Shown: positions 22,744-31,302, counted from the first letter of the stretch. The stretch: DNA of 64,000 nt from Kribbella pittospori (GCF_004331465.1 NZ_SJKB01000011.1:186001-250000), one strand, 5' to 3'. Made by a program: numbers and translations. Notes: generated by a model not told the origin, from the letters alone.

Positions 22744-23485
22744 CCAGGGACAACACGCGCTCCGCCTGGGCCTCCGCCGTACCGGGAGAGTTCCGGGCGG
22801 CGCTCGGCCCGCCGGGTCCGATGAGCGTCAGCCAGAACGCGGCCCACAGCGAGCGGGCGGCACGGAAGCGCTCCGGATCGACGGGAAAGCCTGACACCAA
22901 CGCACTCCAGTCCGTGTCACGGCCCGACAGATGCTCGACGAGGTTGGCGAGCTCGAGCGTGAGGTCGCCGCGCCCGGCGTCCTCGAAGTCTACGATCCGG
23001 ATCCGGGTTCCGTCCCAGAGGTAGTTCGCCAGGTTCGGATCGCCGTGGCCGACCACCGGATCGTGAACTGCGGTCAGTACCTCGATCGCGGTCTCGAGCC
23101 AGTCGGCGGCCGCCGTGGCCGCGTCCGCGATCACGCCGTCGCCTGCGCGCAGTACGGCGAGCGAGTGCGAGGTCCGGTCGATCACGGCCGGGACGCCGAC
23201 GGACGGGAGGCCGCCAGGATCGATCGACCACAGCGCCCCGAGCGCCTCGCCAAGTGCCTCGAGCTGCTCAGGCGTGAGCGAGCCGCCGAGCGGCCGACCT
23301 GGGACGACCGACATCGAAACCCACGGCTGTGAGTCGGTCCCGCGCGCCAGCGGAGCCGGCACGAGGTCCGGGGCCTGGCGCGACAGCAAGGTGAGAGCGG
23401 CCCACTCACGACCGGGTTCGTCGCGGGACCAGGACGTGTAGTGCTTGGTGAGGACCGAGTCGTCGGCCTCGACTGTGTGTGTCAT
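22727..23485 (-). CDS. Aminoglycoside phosphotransferase-family kinase
   Basis: 252 residues from ATG 23485 (MTHTVEADDSVLTKHYTSW). Catalytic motif HGDPNLANYLW and metal ligand in IRIVDFEDAG; conserved Lys in LTKHYTSW may be the ATP lysine. It resembles the choline/homoserine-kinase-like branch of APH proteins, and the substrate is unknown. The frame remains open upstream to 23647, but that part is poor in protein character and overlaps the promoter of the next gene. Its last 17 bases overlap the end of the convergent sigma gene. It is divergent from the BBE oxidase 85 bases away. Confidence 0.83.
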   Translation of the reverse strand: MTHTVEADDSVLTKHYTSWSRDEPGREWAALTLLSRQAPDLVPAPLARGTDSQPWVSMSVVPGRPLGGSLTPEQLEALGEALGALWSIDPGGLPSVGVPAVIDRTSHSLAVLRAGDGVIADAATAAADWLETAIEVLTAVHDPVVGHGDPNLANYLWDGTRIRIVDFEDAGRGDLTLELANLVEHLSGRDTDWSALVSGFPVDPERFRAARSLWAAFWLTLIGPGGPSAARNSPGTAEAQAERVLSLVRPTA

Positions 23486-23570
23486 CGAAACAAGTTTGCT
23501 GGGGGTGTCGAATCCGGGACCGGTCCTTCGACGTGTCTGTAGAAGCTGATACGGCGAGGGAGTGGTTCGG

Positions 23571-24845
23571 ATGTCGACGCAGGCGCTGGTGCCGGTTGCG
23601 AGTGATGTGGTGGCAGGGCTGCTGGGGGCCGGGTTCAACGGCGCCATCCGGCTGCCAGGCGAGGCGGAGTACGACGTACAGCGGAAGTCTGTCGTCCCGA
23701 CCGTGGACTCGCGGCCGCTGGTGGTCGCCGAGGCCTACAGCCGAACCGACGTACAGGCGGCCGTGTGGACGGCGCGCGAGTACGGCGTACCCATCGCCGT
23801 GCAGGCCACCGGTCACGGGACGCGCGTACCCGCCGACGGCGGGATCCTCCTGAAGACGACGCAGATGACGACGGTCCTGGTCGACCCGGAGCGCCGGGTC
23901 GCCAAGGTTGCGCCGGGTGCGCGCTGGGGTGCGGTGCTGGACGCCGCCGGTCAGTTCGGGCTCGCACCGCTGTCCGGATCGCACCGCGACGTCGGCGTCA
24001 CCGGCTACACGCTGGGCGGCGGGGTCGGTTGGCTGGCGCGCAAGTACGGCTTCGCGGCCGACAGCGTGATCCGCGCCGAGATCGTCACCGCGGACGGACG
24101 GTTCGTCACCGCCAGCGCCGAGCACCACCCCGACCTGTTCTGGGCGATCCGCGGCGGCACCGGCAACTTCGGCATCGTCACCTCGCTGGAGTTCCGGCTG
24201 TACCCGGTCCGCCAGGTCCACGCCGGCATCGTGTACTACGGCATCGACCGCGCGGCCGCCATCCTGCGCCGGTACCGCGACTGGACCGCCACCATCCCCA
24301 ACGAACTGAGCACCGCCGTCGTCCTGACCCGCGTACCCGGCACCGAGCAGCGCGCCGTCGCGATCAAGGTGATGTACGCCGGTGACGCCGAACTGGCCGA
24401 CCACCTGCTGAAGCCGCTGTTCGAGGTCGCCGGACCGCGACTGGCCGGCGAGCTACGCACCCTGGAGTACGGCGAGGCCGCGATGGGCGGTACGCCGGCC
24501 AAGCACCTGGACTTCCTGGACACGTTGACCGACGACGTGATCGAGGCGGTCACCGGCTTCGAGGACGAGGAAGCGCCGACCGTCGAGATCCGGCACTGGG
24601 GTGGCGCGATGGCTCACCCGGGTCCCGGCGCCGGACCGGTCGGTCACCGCGGAGCGTCGTACTCGCTGATCATCGATCGGGAGGTCCTGATCCCGACATC
24701 AGGCCGTACCTTCGTGAACTTCCTGGGCGACCCGGCCCGCGCGGACACGGCGTACGCGCCGGACGACCTGCGCCGGCTGCGCGAGGTCAAGCGGGCCTAC
24801 GACCCGGCGAACTTCTTCCACCTGAACGCGAACATCCGGCCCTGA
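23571..24845 (+). CDS. FAD-binding oxidoreductase, berberine-bridge-enzyme (BBE)-like
   Basis: 424 residues from ATG 23571; GAGGGAG stands eight bases upstream. The FAD-binding PCMH domain has IAVQATGHGTRVPADGG with His82, the usual histidyl-FAD attachment site, and GYTLGGGVGWLARKYG. The second flavin-linking Cys of bicovalent relatives is replaced (VGVTGYTL), so one covalent bond at most. The C-terminal BBE tail YDPANFFHLNANI is present. Such oxidases act on alcohols, sugars or natural products with O2. A paralogue ends the window at 62742-64000. No signal peptide. Confidence 0.9.
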   Translation: MSTQALVPVASDVVAGLLGAGFNGAIRLPGEAEYDVQRKSVVPTVDSRPLVVAEAYSRTDVQAAVWTAREYGVPIAVQATGHGTRVPADGGILLKTTQMTTVLVDPERRVAKVAPGARWGAVLDAAGQFGLAPLSGSHRDVGVTGYTLGGGVGWLARKYGFAADSVIRAEIVTADGRFVTASAEHHPDLFWAIRGGTGNFGIVTSLEFRLYPVRQVHAGIVYYGIDRAAAILRRYRDWTATIPNELSTAVVLTRVPGTEQRAVAIKVMYAGDAELADHLLKPLFEVAGPRLAGELRTLEYGEAAMGGTPAKHLDFLDTLTDDVIEAVTGFEDEEAPTVEIRHWGGAMAHPGPGAGPVGHRGASYSLIIDREVLIPTSGRTFVNFLGDPARADTAYAPDDLRRLREVKRAYDPANFFHLNANIRP

Positions 24846-24848
24846 AAC

Positions 24849-24887
24849 AGCGAACCGGTCCCCGGGAGGGCTGGGGACCGGTTCGCT
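24849..24887. terminator. Bidirectional intrinsic terminator
   Basis: AGCGAACCGGTCCCC (24849-24863) and GGGGACCGGTTCGCT (24873-24887) form a perfect 15-bp stem around a nine-base loop, placed between the convergent BBE oxidase and the SH3 protein. There is no T-run, as is common in high-GC genomes. Confidence 0.85.
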
Positions 24888-24901
24888 CGAGACCGCTCGG
24901 G

Positions 24902-25879
24902 TCAGACTGTGCCCGAGTTGCCGTACACGCTCACGTGCACGTGGTCGTAGTGGTTCGCGGTGGTGCTGCCGCGATCCTCCATCGCGCGCCAGCCTTCGCT
25001 GCTGCGCTGGACCGTCCAGATGTGCTGCGACCAGATCAGCTGGCTGATGCCGAGCTTCTTGTAGTTCGCGTGCAGCCAGTCGGCGACCTCCTGGCCCTCC
25101 GACCCGCTGACCATGATGTCGAGCGCACGGCCACTGGAGTGCTCCGAACCGCTGTCGCCGGACCGCAGACCGCCGTACGACGAGATGTCCGGGAACTTGG
25201 CGCAGATCGCCCGGTGGACGCGGATCGCGTCCTGGGTCAGCCCGTCCTCGACCGACGAACCCGACTTGCAGGCGGCCTGGGAGATGGCACCCGCCGTGCT
25301 CGCCACCGGCTTCGTGGCGGACAGGTACTGCGCCTTGACCCAGCGGGACTTGCCGTCGCTGACGACCTCGGCCCAGATGCCGTCGACCTTGCCGGACACC
25401 GAGACCTTCGTGCCCTTCGGCAGCACGTCCAGCAGGACGCCGGTCAGCGGGAGCGACCAGAGGTTCACGTCGGTGGTGGTGTACTTCGAGCCGGTCACCT
25501 TCGGCGGCTCGGCGGTGCGGGTCTTCGTCGGCGACGGCTTGGGGATCGGCGCCTGCTTCTTCAGGTGCTTCGCCGTCGGGGCCGCCTTCGGCTTCGGAGC
25601 CGGAGTCGACGGGGTGACGTTCAGCGGGGGACGGAGAGCGTCCCGGCTGATGTCCGCGTCGCGCGCCAGCTGCAGGGACGAGCTGGCGATCGAGGTGTTC
25701 AGGTGGACTTGCTGACCAGGGAGCGCGGCCGCCGAACCGGTAGCCACCAGGGCCACTGCTGCGCCGGGAATCGCCACCTTCACGATGCCGGGCCGGATCA
25801 CCTTCGGGCGCGGTTGGCGGTGCCGCGCCTGTCTATGCCGTCCTGCAGACACTTCTGGAACCCAATCTGCCGAGACCAA
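24902..25879 (-). CDS. Membrane-anchored or secreted SH3 / peptidoglycan-associated protein
   Basis: About 325 residues from TTG 25879 (LVSADWVPEVSAG). A basic head ending RPGIVKVAIPGAAVALVATGSAAALPG is an N-terminal signal/anchor. A Pro/Lys/Thr-rich linker follows (TPAPKPKAAPTAKHLKKQ), then a bacterial SH3 domain around residues 150-200 (VNLWSLPLTGVLLDVLPKG, SRWVKAQYL). The C-terminal 110 residues (GGLRSGDSGSEHSSGRALDIMV, HYDHVHVSV) match the conserved domain found at the end of many actinobacterial wall proteins, resembling D-Ala-D-Ala peptidase metal sites with H..D and H..H. Start uncertain: GTG 25966 is in frame but adds unlikely sequence. Acts outside the membrane. Confidence 0.82.
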   Translation of the reverse strand: MVSADWVPEVSAGRHRQARHRQPRPKVIRPGIVKVAIPGAAVALVATGSAAALPGQQVHLNTSIASSSLQLARDADISRDALRPPLNVTPSTPAPKPKAAPTAKHLKKQAPIPKPSPTKTRTAEPPKVTGSKYTTTDVNLWSLPLTGVLLDVLPKGTKVSVSGKVDGIWAEVVSDGKSRWVKAQYLSATKPVASTAGAISQAACKSGSSVEDGLTQDAIRVHRAICAKFPDISSYGGLRSGDSGSEHSSGRALDIMVSGSEGQEVADWLHANYKKLGISQLIWSQHIWTVQRSSEGWRAMEDRGSTTANHYDHVHVSVYGNSGTV

Positions 25880-26014
25880 AACGTTATCGACCGGAGGAGT
25901 CAAGCACAGATCCCTGCAGGGTTCGCAATCGACCCACAGTTTTAACGCATTACGAACATCCGCCACGGGCGCTGAGCGTGATCTGCCCGCTATCCGGATG
26001 TGATCGTGCTGAGA
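25880..26014. other. Promoter gap upstream of the SH3 wall protein, AT-richer
   Basis: This stretch is noticeably richer in A+T. On the minus strand it contains TTGACT and GATAACGTT boxes with unsuitable spacing. I looked for a ydaO (c-di-AMP) riboswitch, common before wall genes of this type, and found no convincing match. The tail-to-head TetR gene ends at 26015. Confidence 0.4.
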
Positions 26015-26662
26015 TCAAACGCTTGGTCCACACAAAGCGTCGGTCACGGCGCTTTTGAGTAACCCGCCATACCGCTCCGGTGACCATCCGCGGACCAGGA
26101 CCAGCAGTTCGTACAACTCGACCGAGATGTACGTCCACAACACATCGGCGACCTCCTCGAGGGTGATCCCGTCGCGCAGCTCGCCGGTCTCGAGCAGATG
26201 GCGGCCGAGCATCGTCATCCCGGTCAGCCGCTCGTCCATCAGCGTCTGCCAGGTCTCGCGCAGGGTCTCGTCGCTGAGCCGGCCGTCCCGGATCACGATC
26301 TGCACCCGTGCCGACCGCTGCTGCCGGACGACGAGACCGTCGACGTACAGCGAGATCTTCCGGCGTACGTCGGGCTCGGCCTGGATGGCATGGGATTCGG
26401 GACGCTCGGCCATCGGCACCGGCTCGTCGTCGCCGGCGATGACGAAGTCGAAGACGGCCTTGGCCAGCACGGCTTTGGTGCCGAAGCCCTTGTAGATGCT
26501 CTCGGCCGAGACGCCGGCCCGCTTCGCCACCGCACTGATCGTGGTCGCCTGGAAACCGTCGGTCTCGAAGAGATCGCGCGCCGCGATCACGATGTCACGC
26601 CGGCGGCGCCGGGCACGCTCGCGCCGTCCGGTGGCGTCGTACTGCCTCTTGACTTCGGTCAT
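26015..26662 (-). CDS. TetR-family transcriptional regulator
   Basis: 215 residues from ATG 26662 (MTEVKRQYDATGRRERARRRR). The N-terminal HTH reads IVIAARDLFETDGFQATTISA, then VAKRAGVSAESIYKGFGTKAVLAKAVFD, a typical TetR DNA-binding domain. The C-terminal domain forms the ligand pocket and dimer face, with no recognisable ligand signature. A palindromic operator TACAGT-N3-ACTGTA lies in the 56-base gap to the divergent SnoaL-like gene, so it most likely represses that gene and itself. Confidence 0.92.
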   Translation of the reverse strand: MTEVKRQYDATGRRERARRRRRDIVIAARDLFETDGFQATTISAVAKRAGVSAESIYKGFGTKAVLAKAVFDFVIAGDDEPVPMAERPESHAIQAEPDVRRKISLYVDGLVVRQQRSARVQIVIRDGRLSDETLRETWQTLMDERLTGMTMLGRHLLETGELRDGITLEEVADVLWTYISVELYELLVLVRGWSPERYGGLLKSAVTDALCGPSV

Positions 26663-26683
26663 TCCCGATCCCATGCTTTTGGG

Positions 26684-26698
26684 TACAGTTCCACTGTA
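26684..26698. promoter_or_regulatory. Palindromic operator of the TetR / SnoaL-like pair
   Basis: TACAGT TCC ACTGTA is a perfect 6-bp inverted repeat with three central bases, midway between the divergent starts at 26662 and 26719. TGTATCGAATTATTG just downstream holds a probable -10 region for the plus-strand gene. Confidence 0.65.
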
Positions 26699-26718
26699 TC
26701 GAATTATTGGGGGAAGCG

Positions 26719-27240
26719 ATGAGTACCACAGCAGGCGTGTCGGCGAGTGAGGTCGCCGTCCGCTCCATCCGCATCATGGCCGACGGCGACCGGGCCGACT
26801 TCGACGCGCTGATCCATCCGGACGCGGTCAACCGGGAGGACGACATCGAGCCGCCGGAGTGCCGGGTCGGGGGACCCACCGGGTACTACGCGACCGCGCT
26901 CTGGTTGCGGACCGCCTTCGAAGGGCTGGCCTACGAGATCCACCATGTGGTTGCCAATGGCAACTTGGTGGCGATCAACTCGACGATGAGCGGGCGGCAT
27001 GTCGCGCCGTTCGCGGTGTACACGCCGGCGGGTGGGGTGGACACCGTGTTCCCGCCGACCGGGAAGACCTTCGCGATCACGCAGTCGCACTGGTTCCGGC
27101 TGGAGGACGGCATGGTCGTCGAGCACTGGGCCAACCGCGACGACCTCGGTCAGGCGAAGCAACTCGGCTGGGTCCCGCCGACTCCGGCCTACCTGTTCCG
27201 GATGGCGCGCGCCAAGTCCCGGGTCAAGCGCGCCATGTGA
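26719..27240 (+). CDS. SnoaL-like ester cyclase / NTF2-fold protein
   Basis: 173 residues from ATG 26719, with GGGGGAAG directly upstream; TTG 26707 is also in frame. RSIRIMADGDRADFDALIHPDAVNRE and the strand FRLEDGMVVEHWANRDDLGQAKQLGW are the hallmarks of the SnoaL polyketide-cyclase-like family. The closing motif with paired His/Asp is typical of enzymes that ring-close or hydrolyse small esters. Control by the divergent TetR repressor suggests induction by a small, probably foreign, compound. Substrate unknown. Confidence 0.85.
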   Translation: MSTTAGVSASEVAVRSIRIMADGDRADFDALIHPDAVNREDDIEPPECRVGGPTGYYATALWLRTAFEGLAYEIHHVVANGNLVAINSTMSGRHVAPFAVYTPAGGVDTVFPPTGKTFAITQSHWFRLEDGMVVEHWANRDDLGQAKQLGWVPPTPAYLFRMARAKSRVKRAM

Positions 27241-27285
27241 TCCAGCGCGCGGCGGGGCGGCCGGGTTGCTGGTTGACTGCCGGGG

Positions 27286-27439
27286 GTGGATCAGCTCGGG
27301 TTCCAGGTCGAGGGCGGGGCGGTGGCCGAGCTGCGGGGCGACGACGAAGTACCTGCTGTTCAGTGGTGAGATGCTCGGCGCCATCGCGGCCTTCACCGAG
27401 AAGCGCTCGGCCGACTTCCCGTGGTACCGGTCAGGCTGA
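27286..27439 (+). pseudogene. Possible enoyl-CoA hydratase remnant (internally deleted)
   Basis: A start-like GTG at 27286 gives MDQLGFQVEGGAVAELRG, resembling the first strand of crotonase-fold enzymes, and stops at 27369. In another frame the same stretch ends YLLFSGEMLGAIAAFTEKR then SADFPWYRSG, resembling their C-terminal helix. The roughly 200 residues between are missing. Weak similarity by eye only; it might be chance coding-like sequence. Confidence 0.3.
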
Positions 27440-27772
27440 GATCAGGGTGCCGCGCAGCTCGACCCGGTCGCCGACCGCGGCCGAGACCCGGGCCGCGATG
27501 GCCTCGGCCTGCGCGTCGTCGGCGACGTCGACCATGAAGAAGCCGGCGAGCTGCTCCTTGGTCTCGCCGAACGGGCCGTCGGTGACCACCTGGACACCGT
27601 CGCGGATCTGCACGATCCGGCCCTCCTCCGGCGGCTGCAGACCCTCTGAACTGACCAGCTCGCCGCTGGCCGCGAGCTCGCTCTCGAGCTTGATCAGCCT
27701 GCCGAGACCACGCTGATCCTCGTCGGTCCAGGTGCGGTCGGTGCTCCGGAAGATCATCACGACGTATTTCAT
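27431..27772 (-). CDS. YCII-related (DGPF-type) protein
   Basis: 113 residues. It begins MKYVVMIFRSTDRTWTD and carries the DGPF motif (VTDGPFGETKEQLAGFFMVDV), the mark of YCII-related proteins also called DGPF or PhnB-like accessory proteins. They form small ferredoxin-like dimers with a His/Asp pair and are often partners of ECF42 sigma factors; the ECF42 pair in this window is at 29674-31265, not adjacent. Here the gene is alone after the remnant above. Function unknown. Confidence 0.9.
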   Translation of the reverse strand: MKYVVMIFRSTDRTWTDEDQRGLGRLIKLESELAASGELVSSEGLQPPEEGRIVQIRDGVQVVTDGPFGETKEQLAGFFMVDVADDAQAEAIAARVSAAVGDRVELRGTLISA

Positions 27773-27798
27773 GGGATCACGGTAACGACGTGGACGGA

Positions 27799-27836
27799 CA
27801 GAACCCCGCGAACCGGGGCCGATTCGCGGGGTTCTG
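27799..27836 (-). terminator. Intrinsic terminator after the DUF6131 gene
   Basis: CAGAACCCCGCGAA (27799-27812) and TTCGCGGGGTTCTG (27823-27836) form a perfect 14-bp stem with a ten-base loop. It lies between the end of the DUF6131 gene and the start of the YCII gene, both on the minus strand. Confidence 0.85.
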
Positions 27837-27851
27837 CCGGCTTGCGCCGGA

Positions 27852-28007
27852 TCAGTACCAATGACGTCGTCCGCCGACGGCGCGGCCGGTGGATCCGAGC
27901 AGGAACAGCACGGCCCCGACGATGAGCAGGACGATGCCGATCGTCCACAGGATCGGGATACTCAGCAGGAACCCGAGAATCAACAGGATCAAACCGAGGA
28001 TGAGCAT
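27852..28007 (-). CDS. DUF6131 family small hydrophobic protein
   Basis: A 51-residue protein: MLILGLILLILGFLLSIP, a short turn, WTIGIVLLIVGAVLFLLG, then STGRAVGGRRHWY. Two membrane segments make a hairpin with a basic tail. This is the DUF6131 pattern common in Streptomyces and relatives. GGAGG stands four bases before the ATG. Function unknown; its frequency and strong ribosome site suggest good expression. Confidence 0.85.
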   Translation of the reverse strand: MLILGLILLILGFLLSIPILWTIGIVLLIVGAVLFLLGSTGRAVGGRRHWY

Positions 28008-28102
28008 GAAGCCTCCTTCTCAGGACCGCCGGGCGGAGTTGGCGGCCACCAACATCCGGTGCCCACTCCGGCGCCGCCAAACCCTCCAACGAATGTTTGA
28101 TC

Positions 28103-29503
28103 TCACGACGTCACCGGCTCCAGTTGCCCTTGCGTCGACTGCTTGCGGCTGACGAGCAGACCGCAGCCGGCCAGGCCCACGACGATGAAGCTCCAGACGG
28201 CCACGAAGGCGATCCGGTAGCCATGGGTCAGAGCAATCGGTGTGGTCCCGGTCGTGGCCGCAGTGGCGACGGCGGACAGTACGGCGACGCCAACCGCACC
28301 GCCGATCTGGAAGCTGGCGTTCTGCAGACCTGATGCGACCCCGGAGTCCTCACCGGCCACGTCGCTGAGGGACGCGATGGCGCCGGCAACAGTTCCGGCA
28401 CCCAGACCGGCGCCGAAGATCGTCAGACCCCAGAAGGCCAGCTCGAAGTAGCCGGAGTCCACGGTCAGCATGCACATCAGCGTCGTACCGACACCTGCGA
28501 TCAGCAGCGAGACGAACCCGACCCGACGCGGGCCGACGCGAGTGACCAGGTGCTGTCCGACCATCGACGCGACCACAGCGGCCGCCGCGAGTACGGCGGA
28601 CATGAGGCCGTAGCGGATCGCGGAGACACCCAAGGCCAGCTGGGCGTACTGCGTGTAGATGTAGTTCAGCCCGAACGCCGCCAGGCCCCAGGCGACCGTG
28701 ATCAGGTTGCCACCGACCAGACTGCGCGAGCGGAAGATCCGCAGCGGTACGAGCGGTGCGGCCGACCGCTTCTCCACCAGCACGAACAGACCGAACAGCA
28801 GCGCGGACAACACGATCAGCGCGATGGTCCGGCCGACAGGCGACTCCGGCGCCTCGATGACGGCGTACACGAGAACGATGAGTGCGGCGGTCACGCTGGC
28901 CGCGCCGGCCACGTCGAACCCGCGCCGGCCCGGTCCGCGGCTGTCCATCAGCAGGACGGGCGCCAGCACGAGGACCAGTACGCACACCGGCACGTTGATG
29001 AAGAAGATCCACTGCCAGCCGAGCCCATCGGTCACGGGCCCTCCGATCAGGGACCCCGCCGTACCGCCGACGCCGCTGGTGGCGCCCCAGATGCCCAGCG
29101 CCTTGTTGCGGTCCGCGCCGGACGGGAACGTCGTCATCACGATCGACAACGCACTCGGCGCCAGTACGGCGGCCGCCGCGCCCTGCAGGCCGCGCGCGAG
29201 GACCAGCGCGTCACCGCTCCAGGCGAACCCGCACAGCAGCGAGCACGCACCGAACAGCACCAGTCCGGTCATGAACACCCGCCGCCTGCCCAGCAGGTCG
29301 GAGATGCGCCCACCGAGCAGCAGCAGTCCGCCGAACATCAGCGCGTAGCCGCTCGGCACCCACTGCACGCCACCGCTCGAGAAGGTCAGTTCACGCTCGA
29401 TGGACGGTACGGCGACCAGCACGATCGACGCGTCCAGGATGATCATGAACCCGGTCAGACACAGCAGCGCCAGCGCGAACCAGCGCTTCTTCTCGGTCAC
29501 CAT
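28103..29503 (-). CDS. DHA2-family MFS multidrug exporter (EmrB/QacA type)
   Basis: 466 residues with about fourteen membrane helices. Motif-A-like GGRISDLLGRRRVFMTGLVLFG near residue 65, motif C region GATSGVGGTAGSLIGGPVTDGLGWQWIFFINVP near 140-170, and the start LTGFMIILDASIVLVAVPSIE with the helix-1 Asp are all diagnostic of drug:H+ antiporters. It probably exports lipophilic cations or antibiotics. The divergent YCII-ECF42 unit starts 170 bases away, with two dyads between (29574-29634). No TetR neighbour on this side. Confidence 0.92.
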   Translation of the reverse strand: MVTEKKRWFALALLCLTGFMIILDASIVLVAVPSIERELTFSSGGVQWVPSGYALMFGGLLLLGGRISDLLGRRRVFMTGLVLFGACSLLCGFAWSGDALVLARGLQGAAAAVLAPSALSIVMTTFPSGADRNKALGIWGATSGVGGTAGSLIGGPVTDGLGWQWIFFINVPVCVLVLVLAPVLLMDSRGPGRRGFDVAGAASVTAALIVLVYAVIEAPESPVGRTIALIVLSALLFGLFVLVEKRSAAPLVPLRIFRSRSLVGGNLITVAWGLAAFGLNYIYTQYAQLALGVSAIRYGLMSAVLAAAAVVASMVGQHLVTRVGPRRVGFVSLLIAGVGTTLMCMLTVDSGYFELAFWGLTIFGAGLGAGTVAGAIASLSDVAGEDSGVASGLQNASFQIGGAVGVAVLSAVATAATTGTTPIALTHGYRIAFVAVWSFIVVGLAGCGLLVSRKQSTQGQLEPVTS

Positions 29504-29573
29504 GTGAACATCTCCAGTACGGCGGGACGCTCCGGCTGAGCGTCACTCGGTGGAGACGTCGGGCCTGGCCGGA

Positions 29574-29634
29574 CCACTTCGACATCCCGGATCTGTCGAA
29601 GTGGGGACTGCTGTTACGACGTACCGGGTAACAG
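29574..29634. promoter_or_regulatory. Two inverted repeats between the DHA2 exporter and YCII-ECF42 unit
   Basis: CCACTTCGACA (29574-29584) pairs perfectly with TGTCGAAGTGG (29594-29604) around nine bases, and CTGTTAC (29611-29617) with GTAACAG (29628-29634) around ten. They stand one after the other in the divergent promoter region and look like operator sites. Confidence 0.5.
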
Positions 29635-29673
29635 GGGGTCACAGCGGCCTCCGCGAGCGACAGGATGGTGCCC

Positions 29674-30036
29674 GTGAAGTACATGCTGCTGATCTACAGC
29701 AACCCGGAGAGCTGGGCGAGCCTGTCCGCCGAGCAGCGCGAGGGCCTGAGCCGAGCGCACGAGTCCCTGACCCGTGAGCTGAGCGAGCAGGGTCTGCTGG
29801 TCAGCGCTGCCGGGCTGGCCGACCCCATCACGAGCCGGACCGTGTCCGTGCGCGACGACACCACGACCACCACCGACGGACCGTACGCTGAGGCCAAGGA
29901 GCACCTGGCCGGGTTCTACCTGGTCGAGTGCGACAACATCGACCAGGCGATCGGCTACGCGGCCCGGATGCCGGACGCGAAGTACGTCGCCGTGGAGGTA
30001 CGGCCGGTGATGGACGCGTCCGGGCTGGAGATGTGA
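29674..30036 (+). CDS. YCII-related protein, ECF42 partner
   Basis: 120 residues from GTG 29674 (M-KYMLLIYSNPESWASL); ATG 29665 is the alternative. It has the TTDGPYAEAKEHLAGFYLVEC motif of DGPF/YCII proteins. Its TGA overlaps the GTG of the sigma factor as GTGA, so the two are translationally coupled. ECF42 sigma factors are known to be encoded with, and to control, DGPF proteins, which are thought to assist or sense for them. Biochemical role unknown. Confidence 0.92.
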   Translation: MKYMLLIYSNPESWASLSAEQREGLSRAHESLTRELSEQGLLVSAAGLADPITSRTVSVRDDTTTTTDGPYAEAKEHLAGFYLVECDNIDQAIGYAARMPDAKYVAVEVRPVMDASGLEM

Positions 30037-31265
30037 GCGACTTCGATCTGCTGCTGCGTGAGCAGGCGCCGCAAGTACTGAGCGCGCTGGTGCGGCACTA
30101 CGGCCACTTCGACCTGGCCGAGGAGGCCGTGCAGGAAGCGCTGCTCGCGGCCACGCAGCAGTGGCCGGACGAGGGCGTGCCGGACAACCCGCGTGGCTGG
30201 CTGATCCGAGTCGGGTCACGCCGGCTGACCGACCTGTTGCGCAGCGAGTCGGCTCGGCGGCGGCGCGAGGAGAACGCGGCGCAGATGGCTGCGCCCGAGG
30301 AGTTCGTTGCCGCAGGCCCTGAGATCGACGATCCGGGTGGCCGGGACGACACTCTGACGTTGCTGTTCCTGTGCTGCCATCCGGCGCTCTCCCCGGCGTC
30401 GCAGATCGCGCTGACGCTGCGGGCGGTCGGTGGTCTCACCACTGCCCAGATCGCGGCCGCGTTCCTGGTGCCGGAGCCGACCATGGCGCAGCGGATCAGT
30501 CGGGCGAAGCGCAGCATCAAGCAGGCGGGCAGCACGTTCGAGATGCCGCCGGAGGCTGAGCGGGACGAGCGCATGGGCGCCGTACTGCATGTGCTCTACC
30601 TGATCTTCAACGAGGGCTACACCGCCTCCTCGGGTACGGCGTTGCACAGTGCCGAGCTCACCACGGAGGCGATCCGGCTGGTGCGCGGCGTACGCAAGCT
30701 GCTGCCGGACGACGGCGAGGTGGCGGGGCTGCTGGCGCTCATGCTGTTGACCGACGCGCGGCGGCCCGCTCGGACGGGTGCGGACGGCGCACTGGTCCCG
30801 CTGGCCGAGCAGGACCGGTCGCTGTGGAACAAGGACACCATCGTCGAGGGTGAGTCGCTGGTGACCGATGCGCTGTCGCGCACGCAGCTCGGGCCCTACC
30901 AGGTGCAGGCGGCGATCGCGGCGGTGCACGACACTGCCGAGCGGGCCGAGGACACGGACTGGCGGCAGATCGTTGCGCTGTACGACGTACTGGAGCAGAT
31001 GTCGGACAACCCGATGGTCAAGCTCAACCACGCCGTCGCGGTCGCCATGGCGGTCGGTCCGAAGGAGGGCCTCGCCGTACTCGAGCCATTGGAGTCCGAC
31101 GACCGGCTGACCGACAACCACCGGCTGGAGGCGGTCCGCGCCCACCTGCAGGAGATGTCAGGCGACTTGGCCGGCGCCCGCGAGAGCTATCTGCACGCGG
31201 CTCGCCGTACGACGAGTGTCCCGGAGCGCAACTACCTCCAGTCCAAGGCGGACCGCCTGATCTGA
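30033..31265 (+). CDS. ECF42-type sigma factor with TPR-like C-terminal extension
   Basis: 410 residues from GTG 30033. Region 2: FDLAEEAVQEALLAATQQWP and GWLIRVGSRRLTDLLRSES; region 4: QIALTLRAVGGLTTAQIAAAFLVPEPTMAQRISRAKRSIK (shortened here). A long C-terminal extension of about 210 residues with YLIFNEGYTASSG, HDTAERAEDTDWRQIVALYDVL and NPMVKLNHAVAVAMAVGP forms helical repeats, the feature that sets ECF42 apart and replaces anti-sigma control. Coupled to the YCII gene before it. Confidence 0.92.
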   Translation: MSDFDLLLREQAPQVLSALVRHYGHFDLAEEAVQEALLAATQQWPDEGVPDNPRGWLIRVGSRRLTDLLRSESARRRREENAAQMAAPEEFVAAGPEIDDPGGRDDTLTLLFLCCHPALSPASQIALTLRAVGGLTTAQIAAAFLVPEPTMAQRISRAKRSIKQAGSTFEMPPEAERDERMGAVLHVLYLIFNEGYTASSGTALHSAELTTEAIRLVRGVRKLLPDDGEVAGLLALMLLTDARRPARTGADGALVPLAEQDRSLWNKDTIVEGESLVTDALSRTQLGPYQVQAAIAAVHDTAERAEDTDWRQIVALYDVLEQMSDNPMVKLNHAVAVAMAVGPKEGLAVLEPLESDDRLTDNHRLEAVRAHLQEMSGDLAGARESYLHAARRTTSVPERNYLQSKADRLI

Positions 31266-31302
31266 CTCGCGGTGCCCCCGGACATGTGTCAGGTTTGGGG
31301 TT

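Noticed and set aside
25880..26014. ydaO-type c-di-AMP riboswitch before the wall protein
   Set aside because: The GGGCCGCAA-type conserved blocks are not present on the minus strand; the stretch only looks like a promoter.
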